A DNA stretch of 49,946 bases from JAKPKF01 sp964536135 (GCA_964536135.1 CAZHVM010000008.1:1-49946); one strand, 5' to 3'; shown: positions 32,435-41,247, counted from the first letter of the stretch. Translations and numbers: made by a program. Notes: generated from the letters alone by a model not told the origin.

Positions 32435-33646
32435 ATGAAAAAATTTAAATACTCTGCTAGAGATACAAGTGGAAAGATTGTTAATGGTGATATGGAAGCA
32501 AAGGATGTAGGTGCAGTTACAGATATTCTTCATGACAGAGGTTTAATCATTGTAACTATTAAAGAAGCTTTTGGTTTCGATCTTGAAAGGTTGTCAGAGA
32601 TAAATATCGGTGGAGTCCCAATGAAGGAGAAAGTAATCTTTATGAGGCAGATGTCTACAATGGTCGGGGCTGGATTACCCCTTGCTAGGGCTCTTGAGAT
32701 AATGGTTCAACAAACGAGTAATCCTATGTTTAAAAAAGTCTTGAAGGAAGTGCTTTCTGCTATTCAATCTGGAAAAACATTAGCTAATTCTTTTAGAGAG
32801 CAGGACGAAGTGTTTGACCCTATCACACTCAATCTTATAGAAGCAGGAGAAGAAAGTGGTAATTTAGAAACCATTCTAGAAAGACTTGCAACAGAGTTAG
32901 AAGAAAGTAAAACATTGGGAGACAAACTTAAATCTGCAATGATTTACCCAATTATTATTCTTGTCATAATTATTGTGGTTATGGTCCTAATGATGCTTGT
33001 CTTAGTCCCTTCTATGGCTACCATTTATGGTGATTTTGGTGCGGAACTTCCATTCGCAACTAGATTGCTAATGGATATGAGTACTTTCTTCACAAAGTAC
33101 TGGTGGGCTATCCTTGTTATCTTTGCAATTGTTTTTATAGGAATGAAATACTATCTTGATACTGCAAAAGGTAAGAGAAATTTTGACAAGATAGTTTTAA
33201 AGATTCCAGCAATTGGGACAATCGTTTCTAAAATGCAGCTCTCTCAATTTACAAGAATATTGGCACTTCTTCTAGGAAGTGGTCTTTCAATTATTAAAGC
33301 TTTAGAATTAACGGCACAATCATTAAAAAATGAGATGTTTAGGGATACTGTAATGGTTGCAAAGGAGGAGGTAGAAAAAGGTGGAGCACTTGCTATTCCT
33401 ATTGCAAGGAGTGAATACTTTCCACTATTGGTAAGTAGTATGATTGCTGTTGGAGAAGAGACGGGAGAGATTGATGCTGTATTACTAAAAGTATCTCAAT
33501 ACTACAAAGAGGAAGTAAATGTGGCTACGAGTAATCTCTCATCTATTCTAGAGCCTTTATTCTTAGTAATAATGGGGTTAGCAATTGGTTTCATTGCTTT
33601 GGCTGTTTATATGCCTATGTTCCAGTTGTCTTCTGCGATTGGGTAG
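32435..33646 (+). CDS. pilC: Pilus inner-membrane platform protein PilC
   Basis: 403 residues with two GspF/T2SSF domains, each ending in membrane helices (about 170-195, 220-240 and 375-398). Family motifs: FMRQMSTMVGAGLPLARALEI in the first and LSQFTRILALLLGSGLSIIKALEL in the second repeat, plus IEAGEESGNLE and IAVGEETGEIDAVL. It is the platform on which PilB and PilT act. It lies four bases after pilT. Confidence 0.96.
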   Translation: MKKFKYSARDTSGKIVNGDMEAKDVGAVTDILHDRGLIIVTIKEAFGFDLERLSEINIGGVPMKEKVIFMRQMSTMVGAGLPLARALEIMVQQTSNPMFKKVLKEVLSAIQSGKTLANSFREQDEVFDPITLNLIEAGEESGNLETILERLATELEESKTLGDKLKSAMIYPIIILVIIIVVMVLMMLVLVPSMATIYGDFGAELPFATRLLMDMSTFFTKYWWAILVIFAIVFIGMKYYLDTAKGKRNFDKIVLKIPAIGTIVSKMQLSQFTRILALLLGSGLSIIKALELTAQSLKNEMFRDTVMVAKEEVEKGGALAIPIARSEYFPLLVSSMIAVGEETGEIDAVLLKVSQYYKEEVNVATSNLSSILEPLFLVIMGLAIGFIALAVYMPMFQLSSAIG

Positions 33647-33693
33647 CTATTGACATGGATTTGAAAGTTATGTAACTTATTAATAGATAAATT

Positions 33694-33711
33694 TATAACT
33701 GTTCCAAATAT
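33694..33711 (+). promoter_or_regulatory. Candidate promoter and start-site motif of the first pilin
   Basis: TATAAC (33694-33699) runs directly into TGTTCCAAATAT and then the ATG at 33712. The CTGYYCAAA part recurs before pilB, pilM and other genes. Transcription would begin a few bases before the ATG. Confidence 0.4.
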
Positions 33712-34263
33712 ATGAGAAGGAATTTCTATGAAGCATTTACATTGGTAGAAATGCTTATCGTTATGGGTATCCTTATAATCCTTATGGCTATCGGTATCAC
33801 AGCAGGTAGATTTGCTATCAATAGAGCAAACGATGTAGCACACCAGAATGCTGTAGATCAGATATACCAAGGACTTCAAGCTTACTATACTGATGAAAGA
33901 GCATTTCCAGCTCAGCAATTACCTTCTGCCTTGATTACAACACTAGATGAATATATGGATGAGGGAGTTTTCAAAGGTGGAACAGAAGCAACATTCATTT
34001 ATGTTGTAGAACCAACACATTTACAATCTTTGCTAGTATGTGTAAGTCTTAGAGGCTTAGCAACAGATAACAATAGTAGAGATGATGGCGGTTACTACTG
34101 TAATGGAAATGGATTCGGAGATGATGAGATGCCTTTAACTATAACAAACAAGAATTTTGAGAACGATCCTGTAACACCTGATGCAGACTTTACCGCATTG
34201 GTTGCTTACTACACAGCAAACTCAGCAACAATCGCTGCTGATTGGGATGGAAATGCGTGGTAA
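33712..34263 (+). CDS. Type IV pilin (probable major pilin)
   Basis: 183 residues. Short basic leader MRRNFYEA, then the mature N-terminus FTLVEMLIVMGILIILMAIGI with the conserved Glu5, a single hydrophobic helix that serves assembly. The residue before the cut is Ala rather than the usual Gly. The C-terminal domain has two Cys (in LLVCVSL and GGYYCNGNG) able to form the D-loop disulfide. It is followed by a strong terminator, so it may be made in larger amounts than its neighbours, which suggests the major subunit (inference). It is paralogous to the 35094-35675 pilin. Confidence 0.88.
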   Translation: MRRNFYEAFTLVEMLIVMGILIILMAIGITAGRFAINRANDVAHQNAVDQIYQGLQAYYTDERAFPAQQLPSALITTLDEYMDEGVFKGGTEATFIYVVEPTHLQSLLVCVSLRGLATDNNSRDDGGYYCNGNGFGDDEMPLTITNKNFENDPVTPDADFTALVAYYTANSATIAADWDGNAW

Positions 34264-34284
34264 TGAATTAAGAATTTGAATCTT

Positions 34285-34313
34285 AAGCCCCTCTCACGAG
34301 GGGCTTTTCTTTT
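34285..34313 (+). terminator. Rho-independent terminator after the first pilin
   Basis: AAGCCCCTC (34285-34293), loop TCAC, GAGGGGCTT (34298-34306), followed by TTCTTTT. A perfect nine-base stem with T-run, the strongest classical terminator in the window. Confidence 0.93.
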
Positions 34314-34318
34314 GACTG

Positions 34319-34327
34319 TGCTATAAT
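34319..34327 (+). promoter_or_regulatory. Extended -10 promoter of pilD, predicted leaderless
   Basis: TGCTATAAT, a perfect extended -10 box, lies directly after the pilin terminator and five bases before the pilD ATG at 34333. It restarts transcription for the second half of the pilus locus. Confidence 0.65.
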
Positions 34328-34332
34328 CAAAA

Positions 34333-35082
34333 ATGATCATTATCTATCTTTGTATATTTTTCTTTGGAGCTTCTCTGGCTAGCTTTCTAAACGCTACGGT
34401 ATACAGGTTAGAGAAGGGATACAAATATCCAAAGATTGTTATTCTTAATTCCCATTGTGAGAAATGTAACAAACCTCTTAATTGGAAACAATTGATTCCT
34501 ATCTTGGGGTACATCTTCTACAAAGGAAAATGCCCAGAATGTAAATCGATTGTAAATATCTATTATCCAATATCAGAATTAATTCTTGGAACAATCTTCC
34601 TTCTTTTCTATCTTTCTAGTATCCCCCTATTCTTCTACATAATTATCCTTTTTCTTTTTGTTCTTTCCTTTTACGATTATCTCAGTAATTCTATCCCAAA
34701 AAACCTTGTGCACATACTCATAGGAATTAGTCTTGTATTTTTTTTCTTCTTTAATTTCAATCTAGTGAATATATATCTACCATTGGTAGTTTGTGGAGTA
34801 TTACTGCTAATAAATATATTTAAAAAATCTTTTGGGTTGGGAGATATACTTATTCTTTTTGGTATTGGCATATTACAACCACCTGAAGAATTTCTTGTTA
34901 CATTTTGGTTGGCAATATTAATAGCACTACTCTACTCTCTACTCTTTGTAGTAAAAAAGAAGGTAGATATTAAAAAAACGAAAATCCCAATGATTCCATT
35001 CATTTTTCTTGCTTTTAGTGCATCTATTCTTTATGGAGAAGATATATATTCTCAACTTCTGAAATGGATTGGAATATGGTAG
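34333..35082 (+). CDS. pilD: Prepilin peptidase PilD
   Basis: 249-residue polytopic aspartyl protease that cuts prepilin leaders and methylates the new N-terminus. The N-terminal domain has the two zinc Cys pairs (CEKC and CPEC) between ASFLNATVYRLEKG and YYPISEL. The catalytic Asp residues are in SFYDYLSNSIP and GLGDILILFGIG. About eight membrane helices. It accepts substrates with Ala at -1, judging by the pilins here. It overlaps or nearly abuts the next pilin gene. Confidence 0.95.
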   Translation: MIIIYLCIFFFGASLASFLNATVYRLEKGYKYPKIVILNSHCEKCNKPLNWKQLIPILGYIFYKGKCPECKSIVNIYYPISELILGTIFLLFYLSSIPLFFYIIILFLFVLSFYDYLSNSIPKNLVHILIGISLVFFFFFNFNLVNIYLPLVVCGVLLLINIFKKSFGLGDILILFGIGILQPPEEFLVTFWLAILIALLYSLLFVVKKKVDIKKTKIPMIPFIFLAFSASILYGEDIYSQLLKWIGIW

Positions 35083-35093
35083 ATTATTATGAT

Positions 35094-35675
35094 ATGAAAC
35101 ACAGATACAGAGCTTTCACACTAATTGAACTAATTGTTGTTATAGGAATTTTAATAACTCTTATGGCCATTGGATTTGCTATTGGAAGATATGCTATACA
35201 AAAAAGCCAAGACACATACCATCAAAATGCCATAAGAAATCTCTATGCAGCCTTGGTTAAATACAAGCTAGATAATAAAGAATACCCAGAGCTAGGAACT
35301 TGTAGCGGATGTATAGAGAAAGAGTTCTTTTCGTATGCTCTTGGATATAATGGAACTTCAGATCAACATATACTTGTTTCTTACCTTGAGGAAGAAGGAA
35401 GATTTGATGGGGGAACAGATGCAACATATTACTACGCTGTAGATGAATATGATCAGCAATTTGTTATCGTTTGTGTGTCTCTTGGAGGTGTAGATGATGA
35501 AAATCAAAGAGGATTTTACTGTACAGGAGATGGTATTGGGATCCTGCCAAGTGATTCGCCTATTCTTAAATCAGATATTGGTTCTTTTGAAAGTGGTGAT
35601 CCTGCAGCTCTTTCTATATTAAGCCTAGATGATTCTGATTGGAGAAGAAAGGATTACTTTACTCAAAGTCAGTAG
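35094..35675 (+). CDS. Type IV pilin, second paralog
   Basis: 193 residues from the ATG at 35094. In-frame ATGs at 35064 and 35076 exist, but 35094 gives the usual short leader MKHRYRA before FTLIELIVVIGILITLMAIGF. The C-terminal domain shares with the first pilin the segments F-x-GGTDATYYYAVDE and FVIVCVSLGG ... GFYCTGDG, so the two are clear paralogs. An extra Cys pair (CSGC) lies near residue 67. Ala again stands at -1. Confidence 0.85.
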   Translation: MKHRYRAFTLIELIVVIGILITLMAIGFAIGRYAIQKSQDTYHQNAIRNLYAALVKYKLDNKEYPELGTCSGCIEKEFFSYALGYNGTSDQHILVSYLEEEGRFDGGTDATYYYAVDEYDQQFVIVCVSLGGVDDENQRGFYCTGDGIGILPSDSPILKSDIGSFESGDPAALSILSLDDSDWRRKDYFTQSQ

Positions 35676-35732
35676 ATTGATACTCCTGCTTTTCTGTGAT
35701 ACATTTAAGTATTGAATTAAGTATATACTGCC

Positions 35733-36437
35733 TTGCTTTCTACCCTCAAAAGAAAATATCCTGCATATACTCTTTTAGAGCTTCTTCTTGTACTCTCAAT
35801 ATTTTCGGTAATTGGAGGAATGACCTTTGCATCGTTCGATGGACTACAAAGCACAGTAAAGATGAACGAATACATGCTTAATTTGGAACAAGATGTCAGA
35901 ACTATTCAACGAGAAGCTATGTTACTTGAAAGAACTCCTGGAGAAGATTGGTTGTATGGGCTTGGAATAGATTTTACAGAAACAACAACAACAGGTGTAC
36001 ACAAGGTTTTTAAATGGTGCTCTCCTTTCCCTGACTATGGAGATACTAAAACGAAATCAAAATTACCAGCATATGATCCAGCGATTACTCTGGGAATTGG
36101 AAGAAATGGATATCTTCCAACTGACAGAAGTATTGGAAGCTCGTCAAGTTGTAGCGGCGAAAGTCTAGCTACTCTCCCAGGATATGATACATCGATAGAT
36201 TTCCCTAAATCAGAAATCACAATAGATAATACAATAGGATATCTTATATTTGAATCCATATCTGGGAGAGCATTCTTTTACAACACAGACGGAGAACTTG
36301 TAAATTACCAAGCAGATGGAAGGCAGGCAGACGTTGTTGTAAACTTCGTTCTAACAATAGATCCTCTTGGAGTCGGAAGAACGAGACAGTTCACGGTGAA
36401 TAATTTGTCAGGCAAGATTTCATCCTTAGTATTATGA
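35733..36437 (+). CDS. Pseudopilin/minor pilin with TTG start
   Basis: 234 residues. No ATG or GTG lies between an upstream in-frame stop (35718) and the prepilin site, so TTG at 35733 is the likely start: MLSTLKRKYPA then YTLLELLLVLSIFSVIGGMTF. Tyr replaces the usual Phe1 and Ala is at -1; Glu5 is kept. The C-terminal part resembles GspH/FimT-like minor pilins (two Cys in CSPF and SSSCSGES). It overlaps the next gene by four bases. Confidence 0.82.
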   Translation: MLSTLKRKYPAYTLLELLLVLSIFSVIGGMTFASFDGLQSTVKMNEYMLNLEQDVRTIQREAMLLERTPGEDWLYGLGIDFTETTTTGVHKVFKWCSPFPDYGDTKTKSKLPAYDPAITLGIGRNGYLPTDRSIGSSSSCSGESLATLPGYDTSIDFPKSEITIDNTIGYLIFESISGRAFFYNTDGELVNYQADGRQADVVVNFVLTIDPLGVGRTRQFTVNNLSGKISSLVL

Positions 36438-36955
36438 CAAAACATATAGAAAGGAAATATGAAGCGTTGGGATTTGTGGAAGCCTTGATAGCCATAATGG
36501 TTGTCGGAGTCTCCTCTGTTGTCCTTATGCAAATAGCTGTAAATACAATGCAAGGAGTAATACAAAACGAAAAAATAGATACCATGACGCAGATTGCACT
36601 AGAAGGAGCAGAAACTGTAAAAGAAATTGCAAAGCAAGAGAAACTTACAGGTGAGGATCTTTTCCCAGATATTGCTGGATGTTATATCCCGCTGTCAGAA
36701 AGTGGAAATTTTACTTTTAAAGAGGGAATTGATGGTAATCCATTATATCTTGAGGCAGATTCAGATAGAAATGAGTATGTCTCAAATGCTAACATTAATG
36801 AAGAGTTCTTTAGAATTTACTGTTTTGAAGCTTACTCTGTAGGAGATAGGTATGTCTCTGGCAATATTATCGTTGGAGAGCTTAACTCAGAAGGGACAAT
36901 AACAAAAGGAAACAATGTAAAAGATTATTCTTACTTTACTGTTGTTAATCTATGA
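36434..36955 (+). CDS. Minor pilin-like protein (PilV-like)
   Basis: 173 residues. The leader MTKHIERKYEALG is followed by FVEALIAIMVVGVSSVVLMQI, one hydrophobic helix with Glu two residues after the Phe. Register and order resemble PilV/GspI minor pilins, which usually lie here. Two Cys (in AGCYIP and IYCFEAY). Overlaps by four bases at both ends, so it is translated with its neighbours. Confidence 0.75.
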   Translation: MTKHIERKYEALGFVEALIAIMVVGVSSVVLMQIAVNTMQGVIQNEKIDTMTQIALEGAETVKEIAKQEKLTGEDLFPDIAGCYIPLSESGNFTFKEGIDGNPLYLEADSDRNEYVSNANINEEFFRIYCFEAYSVGDRYVSGNIIVGELNSEGTITKGNNVKDYSYFTVVNL

Positions 36956-37662
36956 TAAATCTAAGAAAAAAGAAATACGAAGGTTTTAGTTTGGTGGAGA
37001 TGTTAATAACCATTCTTATTATGGGAATGGTTATGTTGATTGCCTCTGTCACTTTGACTACTTTAATTAAAATCTCTACAGTATCTAGTAACAAAACTAG
37101 AGTAAGAAATGAAACTGAATTTGTTCTAGAGCTTGTAAGAAGGACTGTTAGGAACTCCAATCCTGCGGATGTAATGATTTACAACTCTCTTGATGCTCGA
37201 ATGTATGATTCGGAAAATGATGTTGTAAGAAACAATCCTGAGATAGCAGATATATCTTCTGTTTATGCGTCTCCTTTAGACGAAAATGTCGCAGGGAACG
37301 AAATACATTTCAAACCTTATGGGTATACTAATTGGATATGCATTGGATTCTTTAGAGATATGAATCCAGAAAATGAAATGGGGTATGTTATCAAAACTTC
37401 TACACAAGACTTGTGGGGTAATGCAGAAAAATGTTTTGATGGAACAACTGAAGATTATCGTATGTACACGATAGGTTTAAATTCTGAAGATGTAGATATT
37501 AACTCATTTAATATTGCATATACAGAATCCACGGGAGGAAACTATATAATTAGATTTGATCTCTCAGCCCAACCAATTAATTGGTACTTAGCAAAAGGTG
37601 CTCCTGTAAACAGAGAGGTATTTAGGCAGGCAGTAGTTTCAACCGAAGGTATAAACTGGTAA
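36952..37662 (+). CDS. Minor pilin-like protein (PilW/GspJ-like)
   Basis: 236 residues with MINLRKKKYEG and then FSLVEMLITILIMGMVMLIAS, the only prepilin here with the classical Gly at -1, and Glu5. The rest is a globular domain with two Cys (in WICIGF and AEKCFD). Last of the minor-pilin set; such proteins prime pilus assembly. Confidence 0.82.
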   Translation: MINLRKKKYEGFSLVEMLITILIMGMVMLIASVTLTTLIKISTVSSNKTRVRNETEFVLELVRRTVRNSNPADVMIYNSLDARMYDSENDVVRNNPEIADISSVYASPLDENVAGNEIHFKPYGYTNWICIGFFRDMNPENEMGYVIKTSTQDLWGNAEKCFDGTTEDYRMYTIGLNSEDVDINSFNIAYTESTGGNYIIRFDLSAQPINWYLAKGAPVNREVFRQAVVSTEGINW

Positions 37663-37697
37663 TATATATACAGTATAAATTTTTAATATTAAATTAT

Positions 37698-37703
37698 TAA
37701 CAT
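37698..37703 (+). promoter_or_regulatory. -10 box of the response regulator, predicted leaderless
   Basis: TAACAT lies six bases before the ATG at 37710, as before the Xer gene. A second candidate, CAGTATAAAT, lies near 37670. Confidence 0.4.
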
Positions 37704-37709
37704 TTGAAT

Positions 37710-38087
37710 ATGGGTAAAACAATTCTAATAGTGGAAGATGAAAAAGATTTGTTGGATTCATACAAAGAATTAATAGAGTCTGCTGGTTTTGCTAGTATTG
37801 TAGCTACAGATGGTTACCAAGGGCTAGATATTCTTTCTTCGCAATTAGGAAATATTGATCTTGTTCTTTTAGATTTAATGATGCCAGGAGTTGATGGATT
37901 GGAGGTATTGAAGGCGATGAAAACAAATAAAGAGAAATACGGAGATATCCCCGTTGTTATACTTACGAATATGACAAGTGATACAGTAATTAAAGAGGCG
38001 TTTGATCTTGGAGCTTCCTCATATTTGGTTAAGATAGACTTAGATTATGAAGGTCTTATTAAAGAAATAGAAAAGTATCTTGGCTAA
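37710..38087 (+). CDS. Single-domain response regulator (CheY/PilG-like)
   Basis: 125 residues, receiver domain only. Acidic pocket VEDEKD, phospho-acceptor Asp in LVLLDLMMPGVDG, Thr in VVILTNMTS, and Lys in SSYLVKIDLD (usual KP replaced by KI). I choose ATG 37710 over TTG 37704 because of the -10 spacing and the MGKTILIVEDE start. Lying between minor pilins and pilM, it probably controls pilus activity by protein contact. No histidine kinase is in the window. Confidence 0.92.
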   Translation: MGKTILIVEDEKDLLDSYKELIESAGFASIVATDGYQGLDILSSQLGNIDLVLLDLMMPGVDGLEVLKAMKTNKEKYGDIPVVILTNMTSDTVIKEAFDLGASSYLVKIDLDYEGLIKEIEKYLG

Positions 38088-38120
38088 TACCCAATCGAAT
38101 TACTTTCTGATATTATATAT

Positions 38121-38149
38121 AAACTAATTAGTTTAAATCTGCTCAAAAT
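38121..38149 (+). promoter_or_regulatory. Palindrome and promoter motif before pilM
   Basis: AAACTAATTAGTTT (38121-38134) is a perfect 14-base palindrome that overlaps the -10-like TTAAAT and the motif CTGCTCAAAAT, which leads straight into the ATG at 38150. A looser AACTAA...TTAGTT pair lies before pilB at about 29111-29130. Together they suggest a shared operator in the pilus locus. Confidence 0.4.
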
Positions 38150-39181
38150 ATGTCAAAGTTGCCCGACCATGTTGGTATAGATTTTGGTACACATTCTGTC
38201 AAAGCTGTAGAGCTTAAGAATATTTTTTCTGAAACTCCAGAACTTGTTAATTTAGGTTCACAAATTACTCCGAAGGGAGTGATAAATAGTGAAGATAAGC
38301 TAGATCAGAAAAAACTCGCAGATGTTCTAAAAAAACTATACGACTCATCAAACATAAAGAATAAGAACACGGTAATGGCTCTTCCAGAGTTTTCTGTTTT
38401 TACAAGATTTTTAGAATTTCCAGGTGTAAAAAAGGAAGAACTTAAAGATGCAGTATATTTCGAAGCTAAGCAGTATATCCCTATGCCTCTCGAAGAAGTT
38501 CAGTTGAGTTATGTCCCAATTGGATTTAACCAAGAGAAGAACGCTCCTAGAGTGCTTCTAGTTGCAGCTCCTCTTAAGATCATAGATATTTATATAAATA
38601 TTGCTACATTAGCTGGTTTGGAGCTTGTCGCTATCGAAACAGAGTCTGTAGCCATGGGTAGAGCAATGTACAAGTCTACAAAGAAGAAGAACCTTGTTAT
38701 GTTAGACTTTGGAGCAAATAGTACAGATATGAGTATCCTCTCAGATGGCTATTTAGTATTCTCCCAGAGTATTGCTATTGGTTCAGACTCTCTTACTCAA
38801 GCTATAATTAACAAATTCAGTTTCGAATATCCAAGGGCAGAGGAGTTTAAAAGAAATTATGGTGTTGTAGAAAATGTTTTGGAGGGAAAGATTTACAATG
38901 TTGTCTCGCCTATTGTTGAATCTATCATGGTAGAAGTAAGAAGAGGTGTCGAGTTTTACAAAAACAAAACTCTTTCTGCATCTCCGACAGACTTTATACT
39001 TAATGGTGATGGTGCATTGCTTCCAGGTTTGCCAGGGTATGTAGCAAAGAGTCTTGGTGTAACAGCTACAGTCGCTATGCCATGGAATCCTATTAAAGTG
39101 GATAATAAATTAAAAGATATAATAGCAAAGAGTGGTCCCTCATACTCTGTAGCTATTGGTTTGGCATTAAAAGATGAATAA
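38150..39181 (+). CDS. pilM: Pilus assembly protein PilM
   Basis: 343-residue actin-like cytoplasmic ATPase-fold protein. Phosphate motifs: GIDFGTHSVKAVEL at the N-terminus and LDFGANSTDMSIL in the middle; LNGDGALLPGL is the adenosine motif. FEAKQYIPMPLEEVQL is a family signature. It binds the N-terminus of PilN and links the motor to the PilN/PilO ring. It overlaps pilN by eight bases. Confidence 0.94.
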   Translation: MSKLPDHVGIDFGTHSVKAVELKNIFSETPELVNLGSQITPKGVINSEDKLDQKKLADVLKKLYDSSNIKNKNTVMALPEFSVFTRFLEFPGVKKEELKDAVYFEAKQYIPMPLEEVQLSYVPIGFNQEKNAPRVLLVAAPLKIIDIYINIATLAGLELVAIETESVAMGRAMYKSTKKKNLVMLDFGANSTDMSILSDGYLVFSQSIAIGSDSLTQAIINKFSFEYPRAEEFKRNYGVVENVLEGKIYNVVSPIVESIMVEVRRGVEFYKNKTLSASPTDFILNGDGALLPGLPGYVAKSLGVTATVAMPWNPIKVDNKLKDIIAKSGPSYSVAIGLALKDE

Positions 39182-39839
39182 AGCACCAATTCAAAACAAA
39201 AAGCCTGAAGATGCTCTCCTTATAAATAAGAAGAAAGAATCTCCAGTTGAGAAAATTACTCCTCCTACTCCACCTGCTAAAGAGAATACAGGAATCAACC
39301 TTATCCCAAATCTTACAAAGGAAGAGGTTGTTAAAGAAACGAAAAAGAAGACGCTAAATATGGGGGCAGTGATTAGTCTAATGGTCTTGGTAGTAGTTTC
39401 TATTCTAGTTGTTGGTTTTAATATTATCTCTAAGATACAGCTGAATAATGAGAAAGATAAACTATATAACTATGAACAGAGATTAAGCTCTGTATCTTAT
39501 AAGATAACAGGAAATAATGAAATAACGGAGAGAATCTCTCTATATAAAGATATTCAAGAAGATGCTTTTTCTCCTAGAACTGTTATCGAATATATAAATA
39601 GCATAGCTTCGAAAAGTGGAAATATTAAACTTCAATCGTTTGATTTTGGAGGTCAACTAACTTTTGACATAGATGGAGAAGCTTACAGTTATGAAGAAGT
39701 TTCGAAATTTTGGTATCTTCTCTCAAATGATAGCAAGGTTGAGAATATTGTACTTAAATCTGTTGGTAAAACTGCAGAGGGTGTTAGATTTACCTTCCAA
39801 GGAAAGTTAGTATTTAACGATTTTACATCATCAACATAA
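39174..39839 (+). CDS. pilN: PilN-like pilus alignment protein
   Basis: 221 residues. A Lys/Pro-rich cytosolic N-terminus holds TGINLIPNLTKEE, the INLIP motif that binds PilM. One transmembrane helix (about 62-85), a coiled coil and a periplasm-side ferredoxin-like domain follow. The INLIP motif lies unusually far in (about residue 40 instead of about 5). Confidence 0.87.
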   Translation: MNKAPIQNKKPEDALLINKKKESPVEKITPPTPPAKENTGINLIPNLTKEEVVKETKKKTLNMGAVISLMVLVVVSILVVGFNIISKIQLNNEKDKLYNYEQRLSSVSYKITGNNEITERISLYKDIQEDAFSPRTVIEYINSIASKSGNIKLQSFDFGGQLTFDIDGEAYSYEEVSKFWYLLSNDSKVENIVLKSVGKTAEGVRFTFQGKLVFNDFTSST

Positions 39840-40555
39840 TGGCAGGATTAATAAAAAAGAATGTAAAAGAAGAAAGAATAAAGAAAGAGATTGAAGCTGT
39901 AAGTGAGAAGATTCAGAAAACACGTTTGAAGTTTACTGATATTCTTGTTCCTATTTTGGTATTTATTGTTTTAATTATGCTTGCCATATTTGTTTTCATA
40001 CCAATGATAAAGGGTGCTCTTGCAGTTAAGAGTGAATATAGAGATATAAAAAATAAAGAGAAACAATTAGAACAACTTGAGATAGCTTTAAATAATCTTG
40101 ACGAGATAAGATTACAAGAAGATTTAATTAATGCAAAAGACGTTATTCCAAAGACTTTAAAGGTTTCAAGCTTTATATATTATATAGATAATTTGGCTTT
40201 CGAAAAGAATCTTTCTTCAGAGAAAATCTCTGCAGGAGATATTAAGATCGGTGGTAGTGATAAGAAAGAAACTAAATATATCTTGGGTGTAAGTGGACCA
40301 CTTGCATATTCAGGAAAGCTGGAGAACGTCTTGAGCTTTTTGGAAAGTTTATATTCAGCATCTCCGTATATCATATCTGTGGAAAATATCTCTTTGTCGG
40401 AATCAAATAAAGAATGGAAAGTAGAATTAAATGTCACAGGGTATTATGTACCAGAGAATATTGAAGACTTTAATCTTTACAGTAACTTCATACCATATAC
40501 AACGGATAGTGATATTGTAAAGATATTTGAAAACAAAGCTGCAGAACTTGATTAA
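39839..40555 (+). CDS. pilO: PilO-like pilus alignment protein
   Basis: 238 residues: a basic cytosolic N-terminus, one membrane helix (about 36-58, ILVPILVFIVLIMLAIFVFI), a coiled coil (about 65-100) and a C-terminal alpha/beta domain. Position after pilN (one-base overlap) and topology identify it better than sequence does. The 3' end overlaps the convergent KH-protein gene by four bases. Confidence 0.78.
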   Translation: MAGLIKKNVKEERIKKEIEAVSEKIQKTRLKFTDILVPILVFIVLIMLAIFVFIPMIKGALAVKSEYRDIKNKEKQLEQLEIALNNLDEIRLQEDLINAKDVIPKTLKVSSFIYYIDNLAFEKNLSSEKISAGDIKIGGSDKKETKYILGVSGPLAYSGKLENVLSFLESLYSASPYIISVENISLSESNKEWKVELNVTGYYVPENIEDFNLYSNFIPYTTDSDIVKIFENKAAELD

Positions 40556-40878
40556 ATCTCATCGTAGAGCATATCTCCTTCTGTAGAATTTCCTTCTTGA
40601 GGTGTTTCTTTCTGTGGCTCTTCTCTATTTCCAGCCTTGTCATCCTTGATTAGGACTTTTACTCTTCTATCTGTACGAATGGCATTAATGGTAATTAAAT
40701 CTCTTATCGCGTTAATAGTTCTTCCTTTTCTACCTATAACGACACCTTTATCTTCTTCTGCAACATCTATTGTTAAAATAGTAAGCCCAGGAAAATCTAC
40801 ACTTTCCTTCTCCTCAACACTTACGCTATCTGGATGATTTACTATTGACTTCACTATGTGCTCTAAAAGCTCTTTCAT
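40552..40878 (-). CDS. khpA: KH-domain RNA-binding protein KhpA
   Basis: 108 residues. KH motif GVVIGRKGRTINAIRDLI with the GxxG loop (GRKG). The KhpA family opening MKELLEHIVKSIVNHPDSVSVEE is intact. A charged tail of about 25 residues (Glu, Gln, Pro, Thr) is extra. It usually lies next to rpsP, as here, and helps sRNA or mRNA handling. A TATAAT box and a 10-base AT-rich inverted repeat around ATAC (40890-40913) lie upstream. Confidence 0.92.
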   Translation of the reverse strand: MKELLEHIVKSIVNHPDSVSVEEKESVDFPGLTILTIDVAEEDKGVVIGRKGRTINAIRDLITINAIRTDRRVKVLIKDDKAGNREEPQKETPQEGNSTEGDMLYDEI

Positions 40879-40919
40879 ATCTGTAAATAAATAATTAAAA
40901 TACTTTAATTATTATACTC

Positions 40920-41219
40920 CTACTCCTGCTCCTTTGTCTTCTTTTCAGTTTTGGGTTTGTGGGAACCTCTCTTAAGGCCCTTAAGCAAGCCTAACTTAAC
41001 GAAATGCTGTGCAATGGTATCTGTAGGCTGAGCTCCATTCTTTAGCCAAGTAGCTGCTTTTTCCTGATCAATTTCGAAAACCTTTGGATTACTTCTTGGA
41101 CTATAAACACCAATCTCTTCAATTGGTCTTCCGTCTCTTCCTTTGGAGGATTCAATTACAACTATCCTGTAATGTGGATCTCCTCTTCTTCCTGTTCTTT
41201 TAAGTCTTATTTTTAACAT
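40920..41219 (-). CDS. rpsP: 30S ribosomal protein bS16
   Basis: 99 residues. The signature MLKIRLKRTGRRGDPHYRIVVIESSKGRDGRPIEEIGVYSP is complete. A Lys/Gly-rich tail extends past the usual 80-90 residues. TGATAAAAT lies eight bases before the ATG. Confidence 0.97.
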   Translation of the reverse strand: MLKIRLKRTGRRGDPHYRIVVIESSKGRDGRPIEEIGVYSPRSNPKVFEIDQEKAATWLKNGAQPTDTIAQHFVKLGLLKGLKRGSHKPKTEKKTKEQE

Positions 41220-41227
41220 AGTGATGG

Positions 41228-41236
41228 ATTTTATCA
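41228..41236 (-). promoter_or_regulatory. Extended -10 box before rpsP
   Basis: Minus-strand TGATAAAAT, identical to the yebC box, eight bases before the rpsP start, predicting an almost leaderless mRNA. Confidence 0.5.
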
Positions 41237-41247
41237 GATGATATATA

